In this document: one piece after another, positions 1-4,287 of the stretch
How positions within the stretch are numbered: position 1 is the stretch's first letter
How the letters are laid out: each line of letters opens with the position of its first letter
Assembly (NCBI GenBank): GCA_900770295.1
Contig: CAAGJQ010000047.1
Location: 1-5,091 of the forward strand
From: an uncultured Oscillibacter sp.
Lineage (GTDB): Bacteria > Bacillota > Clostridia > Oscillospirales > Oscillospiraceae
Direction of reading: 5' to 3'
DNA: 5,091 nucleotides
Translations under genes and position numbers: made by a program
The notes under the pieces: generated by a model
Databases searched by the model: none
What the model saw: the letters and a program-made list of their open reading frames with translations, nothing else
Told to the model about the DNA's origin: nothing

Positions 1-1062
1 CGCGGCGTATCTCCCACCTCTGGCGCCGGCTTTGTGGCCCGGACAGTGGGGAAGAGACGGAAGCGGGGCGGGGGCAAGATCGCCACGGTCATGGGCCGCT
101 ACTACGCCATGGACCGCGACAAGCGCTGGGACCGGGTGGAGCAGGCCTATGACGCCATGGTCTACGGCGAGAGCGCCGCGTTCAATCCCGTGCCCGTGGC
201 CGCCGTGAAGGACTCCTACGCCGCCGGCATCACCGACGAGTTCGTGGAGCCCGTGGTCTGCGACCAGGAGGGCACCATCTCCGACAACGACAGCGTCATT
301 TTCTTCAACTACCGTCCCGACCGGGCACGGGAGATCACCCGGACTCTGGTGGACCCCGACTTTGACGGCTTCACCCGTCAGTTCTTCCCCGTCACCTTTG
401 TGTGCAACACGGAGTACGACGCCACCATGCCCAACGTGGAGGTGGCCTTCCCCCGCAACACCGTCCGCAACGGCCTGGGCGAGTACCTGAGCCAGATGGG
501 CATGACCCAGCTGCGCATCGCCGAGACGGAGAAGTACGCCCATGTGACCTTCTTCTTCAACGGCGGCTCCGAGACCGTGTTCCCCGGCGAGGACCGCTGC
601 CTGGTGGCCTCTCCCAAGGTGGCCACCTATGACCTCCAGCCGGAGATGAGCGCCTACGAGGTGTGCGACAAGTGCGTGGAACGCATTGAGTCCGGCGCCT
701 ACGACGTCATCATCCTGAACTTCGCCAACTGCGACATGGTGGGCCACACCGGCGTGTTCGATGCCGCCGTGAAGGCTGTGGAGACCGTGGACGAGTGCGT
801 GGGACGCGTGGTGGACACCACGTTGAAGATGGGCGGCATCGCCATGATCACCGCCGACCACGGCAACGCCGAACAGATGGAAGAGGCCGACGGCTCTCCC
901 ATGACCGCCCACACCACCAATCCGGTGCCCTTCATTCTCTGCGGCGCCGGCACGGAGCTGCGGAGCGGCGGCCGTCTGGCGGACATCGCCCCCACCATGC
1001 TGGATGTGATGGGTCTGGCCTGTCCCGAGGAGATGGACGGCAAAACGCTGATCGTGAAATAA
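1..1062 (+). CDS. gpmI: 2,3-bisphosphoglycerate-independent phosphoglycerate mutase, C-terminal part (5' end outside window)
   Basis: This enzyme interconverts 3- and 2-phosphoglycerate in cytosolic glycolysis and gluconeogenesis, using two Mn ions and no 2,3-BPG. The frame is open from base 1; the GTG at 34 is internal, not the true start. Using Geobacillus stearothermophilus numbering from memory, base 1 falls at Arg153, so about 150 N-terminal residues, including Asp12 and the Ser62 nucleophile, lie outside. Visible active-site residues are Arg185 (97-99) and Arg191 (115-117) in GRYYAMDRD, Arg261 and Arg264 in NYRPDR (313, 322), Lys336 in EKYAHVTFF (532), Asp403 and His407 in DMVGHTG (733, 745), Asp444-His445 in TADHGNAE (856-861), and His462 in TAHTTNP (910). 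Two oddities occur near the edge: the Asp154 position is Gly (4-6), and 49-72 reads as an unusually basic stretch, probably a compensated frameshift. The gene ends with TAA, followed by a strong hairpin. Family identity is very secure. Confidence 0.97.
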   Translation, partial: RGVSPTSGAGFVARTVGKRRKRGGGKIATVMGRYYAMDRDKRWDRVEQAYDAMVYGESAAFNPVPVAAVKDSYAAGITDEFVEPVVCDQEGTISDNDSVIFFNYRPDRAREITRTLVDPDFDGFTRQFFPVTFVCNTEYDATMPNVEVAFPRNTVRNGLGEYLSQMGMTQLRIAETEKYAHVTFFFNGGSETVFPGEDRCLVASPKVATYDLQPEMSAYEVCDKCVERIESGAYDVIILNFANCDMVGHTGVFDAAVKAVETVDECVGRVVDTTLKMGGIAMITADHGNAEQMEEADGSPMTAHTTNPVPFILCGAGTELRSGGRLADIAPTMLDVMGLACPEEMDGKTLIVK

Positions 1063-1075
1063 ATACAGAAACCAG

Positions 1076-1111
1076 AACAGAGGGACGCTGCCCGGGCAGC
1101 GTCCCTCTGTT
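1076..1111. terminator. Perfect palindromic terminator shared by two convergent genes
   Basis: The two arms 1076-1093 and 1094-1111 are exact reverse complements (AACAGAGGGACGCTGCCC and its complement), giving a very stable GC-rich hairpin once a few central bases are left as a loop. On the + strand it is followed by TTATCTATGT, a weak U-rich tail; it starts 13 bases after the gpmI stop. On the - strand it starts 3 bases after the TAG of the XRE gene, so it very likely terminates transcription from both sides. Confidence 0.85.
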
Positions 1112-1114
1112 TAT

Positions 1115-1789
1115 CTATGTGTCCCGCCGGAGGCGGACAGCGTCCGCCAGCAGGCCAATCAGCAGCAGCGCGGTGGCCCACAGCAGCTGGAGCACCGGCG
1201 TAAGGCTGTAATTCACCAGGCCGAAAACCGGGTCACTGACGGCCCAGGGCAGCAGGGCCAGCCCGGCTCCCGCCGCCAGCACGGTCAGATAGGCCAGCTG
1301 TGTCTTCAGCCGCGGCGGCCTTTCCAGGCGTCCGGCCATCACCGCCAGGATCAGGCTCAGCAGGCCCAAGGTCACAAGGGAAAAGCGCTCCGCGTTTTCA
1401 GCGGCTTGGGAGAGAACCAGATGCTGACGGAGCACGGACAGCATCTCCTGGGCCACCTGGCCTTCCGGTATCGGGAAAAAGCGGTTGGACACCCAGAGGA
1501 GGACCGAGCGGAACAGTGTACAGAGCACCAGGTCCGCCAGGGTCAGTGCCGCCAGCCGGCGGACCCGCCGGCACTGCCGCCGGGACTGACCGCCGCCGTA
1601 TAAAAGGTCCCGGATGGAAACCTCGTAAACTTCCGCATAGCGCTTCAGGGTTTCCATATCCAGCTGCGTGCGGCCGGACTCATGGCTGGAGACGGCCTGC
1701 CGGGTCAGACCCATCCGCTGCGCCACCTTCTCCTGGGTCCATTCCCTGGTCCGGCGGAGCTGTTTCAGATTCTCATGGATCGTCGGCAC
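1115..1789 (-). CDS. Membrane-anchored XRE-family helix-turn-helix transcriptional regulator
   Basis: This is a 224-residue protein with an N-terminal Cro/C1-type DNA-binding domain (about residues 5-63) and a hydrophobic C-terminal half. The HTH core is visible as WTQEKVAQRMGLTRQAVSSH followed by ESGRTQLDMETLKRYAEVYE, the usual helix 2-helix 3 and WExG-like pattern (here HESG). A basic linker (about 69-78, RRQCRRVRR) precedes probable membrane helices near 79-101, 136-154, 165-185 and 196-217, which would hold the regulator at the cytoplasmic membrane. The start is GTG at 1787-1789, with a GAGGTG Shine-Dalgarno nine bases upstream; no later Met keeps the HTH whole. The gene has its own promoter and is divergent from the SpoIIQ-like gene, across a palindrome it could bind. 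Family assignment is secure. The ligand, signal and targets are unknown; the four-helix tail resembles other Firmicutes XRE proteins with uncharacterised membrane domains. Confidence 0.88.
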   Translation of the reverse strand: MPTIHENLKQLRRTREWTQEKVAQRMGLTRQAVSSHESGRTQLDMETLKRYAEVYEVSIRDLLYGGGQSRRQCRRVRRLAALTLADLVLCTLFRSVLLWVSNRFFPIPEGQVAQEMLSVLRQHLVLSQAAENAERFSLVTLGLLSLILAVMAGRLERPPRLKTQLAYLTVLAAGAGLALLPWAVSDPVFGLVNYSLTPVLQLLWATALLLIGLLADAVRLRRDT

Positions 1790-1797
1790 GGGAGCAT

Positions 1798-1803
1798 CAC
1801 CTC
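1798..1803 (-). promoter_or_regulatory. Ribosome binding site supporting a GTG start
   Basis: The - strand reads GAGGTG here, with eight bases (ATGCTCCC) to the GTG at 1789. The ATG inside that spacer is in a different frame and cannot start the regulator. This is the main reason for choosing the GTG. Confidence 0.6.
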
Positions 1804-1809
1804 GGAAAA

Positions 1810-1838
1810 AGTTTACCGGACAGCGGCAAATCCGTCAA
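1810..1838 (-). promoter_or_regulatory. Sigma-A-like promoter of the XRE regulator gene
   Basis: On the - strand, TTGACG (complement of 1833-1838) and TAAACT (complement of 1810-1815) are separated by exactly 17 bases. They match the -35 and -10 consensus at five of six and four of six positions. The predicted transcription start near 1803-1804 falls at the Shine-Dalgarno, so the 5' leader would be only about 15 bases. That is short but workable. Confidence 0.6.
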
Positions 1839-1853
1839 GCAACAAGGTGTTGC
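1839..1853. promoter_or_regulatory. Inverted repeat, candidate operator in divergent control region
   Basis: GCAACA-AGG-TGTTGC is a perfect six-base inverted repeat with a three-base centre. It starts immediately after the -35 box of the XRE gene (1833-1838) and overlaps a possible -35 (TTGCGC, 1850-1855) for the rightward gene. Its length and symmetry suit an XRE-family dimer, so autoregulation is a reasonable inference. No second copy of the site was seen in the window. Confidence 0.45.
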
Positions 1854-1868
1854 GCGGCATTTTTTCCC

Positions 1869-1898
1869 GTATAGAATCTGGAAAAAGCGTCCATACTT
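1869..1898 (+). promoter_or_regulatory. Candidate forespore (sigma-F/sigma-G type) promoter of the SpoIIQ-like gene
   Basis: GTATA (1869-1873) matches the sigma-F -35 consensus GyATA. After 15 bases comes GTCCATACTT (1889-1898), close to the sigma-F -10 consensus GGnnAnAHTR. Its last seven bases, CATACTT, match six of seven positions of the sigma-G -10 CATnhTA at an 18-base spacing. The consensus sequences are recalled from Bacillus subtilis. Transcription would start near 1905 and leave a short leader with the Shine-Dalgarno at 1919. An overlapping vegetative alternative is TTGCGC (1850-1855), 16 bases, TAGAAT (1872-1877), with a poor -35. Confidence 0.42.
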
Positions 1899-1918
1899 CC
1901 CGCAGACCCAAAATTTGA

Positions 1919-1924
1919 GGGAGG
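1919..1924 (+). promoter_or_regulatory. Ribosome binding site of the M23 gene
   Basis: GGGAGG lies eight bases before the ATG at 1933, inside the purine run GAGGGAGGGA (1917-1926). It fixes the start at 1933. The frame stays open far upstream only because it runs antisense through the XRE gene. Confidence 0.8.
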
Positions 1925-1932
1925 GACCTTAC

Positions 1933-2646
1933 ATGGCAAACAAAAAATGGGACGCCTTCATGGGCAGCGCCGGCTTCTATGTGACACTGGCCGTCTGCCT
2001 GCTGGTGGTAGGCGTCAGCGGCTATTTCCTGCTGTTCGATTCCAAAGACACGGAGCCCGCCGCGGAGGAGACCTCGCAGGTTCCGGAGTCGGAGTCCGTC
2101 GCCGCTCCGGCGGAGGATCTGGAGGAGCCGGAGGCGCCCGCGGTGGTGGAGACCATCTCCCCGGACCCTGTGGAAACCAAGACTGCGCCCATGCCGGAAG
2201 AGGAGGTCGATGACACCCCTGTGGCGGCGGAGGCGCCCCGGACCGTGGTATCGCCTCTGGACGGCCAGGTGGTGACGGCGTTCTCCGTGGATCAGCTGGT
2301 GTACAACGAGACCCTGGGCGACTGGCGGACTCACGACGGCGTGGATATCTCCGCCAGTGCCGGGACTGCCGTGCTGGCGGCCTGTGCCGGAACAGTGGCC
2401 GGCGTGGAGGATGATCCCCTGATGGGCACCACCGTGACCATCAGCCACGCCGGCGGCTATCAGACCGTCTACGCCAGTCTCCAGGAGCACCCCAGCGTGG
2501 AGATCGGTGACAGCGTATCCGCCGGACAGGCCATCGGCGCCGTAGGCGACACAGCAGCGGCGGAAGCCGCCCAGGGAGCGCACCTGCATTTCTCCGTTAC
2601 CAGGGACGGGGACGTGGTAAACCCGGACGATTTTCTGAATCGGTAA
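1933..2646 (+). CDS. Membrane-anchored M23 (LytM) metallopeptidase, SpoIIQ-like
   Basis: This is a 237-residue protein with a short basic N-terminus, one membrane helix (about 14-34), an acidic Pro/Ala/Glu-rich linker (38-105) and a C-terminal M23 domain (about 107-235) expected outside the membrane. The M23 signature is complete: His134 and Asp138 in HDGVD, His172 in SHAGG, and His217-Leu-His219 before Phe, giving three zinc ligands and the catalytic His. An active peptidoglycan endopeptidase is therefore possible. The stretch LVYNETLGDWRTHDGVDI resembles clostridial SpoIIQ, the forespore membrane protein that pairs with SpoIIIAH during engulfment; size and layout agree. An upstream forespore-like promoter adds support. 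Against a firm name, neither spoIID nor spoIIID is adjacent, and M23 paralogues with this layout are common in Clostridia. The M23 fold is near certain; the SpoIIQ role is likely but not proven. It diverges from the XRE gene and ends in TAA just before a hairpin. Confidence 0.9.
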   Translation: MANKKWDAFMGSAGFYVTLAVCLLVVGVSGYFLLFDSKDTEPAAEETSQVPESESVAAPAEDLEEPEAPAVVETISPDPVETKTAPMPEEEVDDTPVAAEAPRTVVSPLDGQVVTAFSVDQLVYNETLGDWRTHDGVDISASAGTAVLAACAGTVAGVEDDPLMGTTVTISHAGGYQTVYASLQEHPSVEIGDSVSAGQAIGAVGDTAAAEAAQGAHLHFSVTRDGDVVNPDDFLNR

Positions 2647-2647
2647 A

Positions 2648-2689
2648 CAGTGGGCCGGACGGCGGGGACTCCCGCCGTCCGGCTCACTG
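2648..2689. terminator. Strong hairpin between convergent genes
   Basis: The arms 2648-2666 and 2671-2689 pair over 19 bases with one G-U wobble and a four-base loop (GACT); the inner 13 base pairs (GCCGGACGGCGGG) are perfect. It begins one base after the TAA of the M23 gene and lies 46 bases beyond the MATE stop. Neither side has a real T tract (CATAGTCGG on +, TTTACC on -), so it is a hairpin-type 3' end rather than a textbook intrinsic terminator. Confidence 0.7.
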
Positions 2690-2735
2690 CATAGTCGGAA
2701 CGGTTGATATTCAGGCGGCTTGCCGGGGCCGCAAA

Positions 2736-4130
2736 TCAGCTTTTGCCGCCCCGCATATTGGCGTTGGCACTGCGGACGGTCCGGCGGAGGAAGATGGCGC
2801 TGAGGGTCACGGAGGCGATCTCCGCGACGGGGAAGGACCACCACACCAGCTCCAGCCGGCCGGTCTGGGCCAGCAGCCACGCCACCGGCAGCAGCACCAC
2901 CAGCTGGCGGCACACGGAGACCACCATGCTGTAAAGGGGATTGCCCACGGCCTGGCAGACGGAGCCGGAGATGATGCAGAAGCCCGCCAGCAGGAAGGAG
3001 ATGCTGATGGTCCTCAGGGCGGGAACGCCGATGGCCGTCATCTCGGCGGAGGCGTCGAACAGCGCCAGCAGGGTGGCGGGGAATGTCTGGAATACCAGAA
3101 AGCCCAGGAACATGATGGAAACGGCGGTAAAGATCGTCAGCCGCACGGTTTTCCACACCCGCTCCGGCTTGGCGGCGCCGTAGTTATAGGAGATAATGGG
3201 CACCATGCCGTTGTTCAGGCCGAAGACCGGCATGAAGATGAAGCTCTGGATCTTGAAGTAGGCGCCGAACACCGCTGTCGCCGTGGGGGTAAAGACGAAG
3301 AGGATCTTGTTCATGCCGAAGGTCATCACGGAGCCGATGGACTGCATGACGATGGATGGCACGCCCACCCGGTAGATCTCCCGGGCCACCGTCTTGTCCC
3401 AGCGGATCAGGCTGAGCCGGATGTGAACCTCGGGATTGCGCCGCAGGTTCAGGAAAATGGCGATGGCCGCCGCCGTGATCTGGCCCGCCACCGTGGCCAC
3501 CGCCGCGCCGGTCACTCCCAGCCGGGGCATGCCGCACAGGCCGAAGATGAAGATGGGGTCCAGCACGATGTTGATGACGGCGCCGATGAGCTGGGTGGTC
3601 ATGGCCAAAACCGTGCGGCCAGTGGATTGCAGCAGCCGCTCAAAGCAGAACTGGCAGAACAGGCCCACGGACAGGCCCAGGCAAATGCGGGTATAGGCGG
3701 TGCCCATCACCACGATCTCCGGCACGCTTTTGGCCTGGGCCATGAAGAAGGCCCGGGAGAGGAAGATGCCGATGAGGGCAAATACCACGGCGTTGCACAG
3801 TGACAGGAAGATGCCGGTGCCGGCGGCCCGGTCGGCCATATCCTGCCGCTTCTCTCCCAGAGACCGGGACAGCAGGGCGTTGATGCCCACGGCGGTGCCG
3901 GCGCCCACGGCGATCATCAGGTTCTGGAGGGGGAAGGCCAGACTGACGGCGTTGAGTGCGTTCTCGCTGATGCGGGAGACGAACACGCTGTCCACCACGT
4001 TGTACATGGCCTGGACCAGCATGGAGATCATCATGGGGATCGCCATGCCCGCCAGCAGCCTGCCCACCGGCATGACGCCCATTTTGTTTTCCTGTGGTGC
4101 CGCACCTGCGGCGGGGGTCTTATCGTTCAT
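2736..4130 (-). CDS. MATE family multidrug/cation efflux transporter
   Basis: This 464-residue polytopic protein has the expected length and twelve-helix pattern of MATE antiporters, which export drugs or metabolites across the cytoplasmic membrane using Na+ or H+ gradients. Two homologous halves are visible, about residues 27-187 and 255-415. Family landmarks are PMMISMLVQAMYNVVDSVFV (32-51), the SLAFPLQ and GINALLSRSLGEKR region (63-95), LLQSTGR (166-172), NIVLDPIFIFG (187-197), GVTGAAVAT (205-213), and PIISYNYGAAKPERV (311-325) in the second half. The sequence resembles the MepA/DinF-like branch common in Clostridia. The start is ATG at 4128-4130 with AAGGAA eight bases upstream; the stop is TGA, read by RF2. 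It is codirectional with prfB but separated by hairpins, so probably its own unit. Substrate cannot be told from sequence. No disruption was seen. Confidence 0.95.
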   Translation of the reverse strand: MNDKTPAAGAAPQENKMGVMPVGRLLAGMAIPMMISMLVQAMYNVVDSVFVSRISENALNAVSLAFPLQNLMIAVGAGTAVGINALLSRSLGEKRQDMADRAAGTGIFLSLCNAVVFALIGIFLSRAFFMAQAKSVPEIVVMGTAYTRICLGLSVGLFCQFCFERLLQSTGRTVLAMTTQLIGAVINIVLDPIFIFGLCGMPRLGVTGAAVATVAGQITAAAIAIFLNLRRNPEVHIRLSLIRWDKTVAREIYRVGVPSIVMQSIGSVMTFGMNKILFVFTPTATAVFGAYFKIQSFIFMPVFGLNNGMVPIISYNYGAAKPERVWKTVRLTIFTAVSIMFLGFLVFQTFPATLLALFDASAEMTAIGVPALRTISISFLLAGFCIISGSVCQAVGNPLYSMVVSVCRQLVVLLPVAWLLAQTGRLELVWWSFPVAEIASVTLSAIFLRRTVRSANANMRGGKS

Positions 4131-4138
4131 CTCTGATG

Positions 4139-4144
4139 TTCCTT
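4139..4144 (-). promoter_or_regulatory. Ribosome binding site of the MATE gene
   Basis: The - strand reads AAGGAA within GGAAAGGAA, eight bases before the ATG at 4130. This favours that start over the internal Met at residue 17. Confidence 0.65.
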
Positions 4145-4147
4145 TCC

Positions 4148-4174
4148 GTTTCTCTGTCTGTTTCTCTGTTTCTC
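4148..4174 (-). repeat. Three short direct repeats in the MATE leader
   Basis: The motif GAGAAAC (- strand) occurs at 4168-4174, 4160-4166 and 4148-4154, with start spacings of 8 and 12 bases, directly upstream of the MATE Shine-Dalgarno. The tract is purine-rich and unlike the surrounding GC-rich DNA. It may be simple-sequence drift or a binding site; nothing in the sequence decides. Confidence 0.5.
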
Positions 4175-4189
4175 ATATTCCTTATGTTT

Positions 4190-4221
4190 TACAGAAAAAG
4201 GACGCGGCTCTTGCAGCCGCG
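4190..4221 (-). terminator. Intrinsic terminator downstream of prfB
   Basis: On the - strand, CGCGGCT (complement of 4215-4221), loop GCAAG and AGCCGCG (complement of 4203-4209) form a 7-bp GC stem, followed by TCCTTTTTCTG. This is the best terminator shape in the gap. It lies about 65 bases past the prfB stop and would insulate MATE from prfB transcription. Confidence 0.65.
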
Positions 4222-4230
4222 CCTTCTTCC

Positions 4231-4249
4231 GCAGGGGCGCCGCCCCTGC
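4231..4249. repeat. GC-rich inverted repeat in the prfB-MATE gap
   Basis: GCAGGGGC-GCC-GCCCCTGC is a perfect 8-bp stem with a three-base centre. It sits between the other two hairpins of this gap and has no T tract. It may be part of a dispersed intergenic element. Confidence 0.6.
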
Positions 4250-4255
4250 ACCCCG

Positions 4256-4277
4256 CCCGCTTTTTGAAAAAAGCGGG
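4256..4277. repeat. Inverted repeat just after prfB
   Basis: CCCGCTTTTT and AAAAAGCGGG are exact complements separated by GA. The innermost A/T pairs would open to form a loop. It starts about ten bases after the prfB TAA on the - strand. The U/A-rich inner stem and lack of a following T run make it an atypical terminator; it could instead protect the 3' end of the mRNA. Confidence 0.6.
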
Positions 4278-4287
4278 GCAAAAACTT

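Noticed and set aside
34..36. GTG as the start of gpmI
   Set aside because: The frame is open to base 1, and the upstream residues Ser-Pro-Thr-Ser-Gly-Ala-Gly-Phe still fit the family. The gene is cut by the window edge.
1300..1932. Long + strand open frame continuing upstream of the M23 gene, which could suggest a 448-residue protein
   Set aside because: It is antisense to the XRE gene, Pro/Gly/Arg-rich without domain character, and open only because of GC-rich composition. The strong Shine-Dalgarno and membrane helix place the start at 1933.
1813..3156. 447-residue - strand open frame across the M23 gene and the end of MATE
   Set aside because: It overlaps two clear genes, has an Arg/Gly/His-rich composition typical of a shadow frame, and lacks recognisable domains or a ribosome binding site.
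3423..3803. + strand frames inside the MATE gene
   Set aside because: These are shadows of a well-supported transporter frame, rich in Gly, His and Arg, with no ribosome binding site or domain.
4131..4287. Riboswitch or structured RNA leader upstream of MATE
   Set aside because: The gap is short and its hairpins are simple and separate, with the likely terminator ending prfB. No known riboswitch core, such as the guanidine or yybP-type folds, was recognised.
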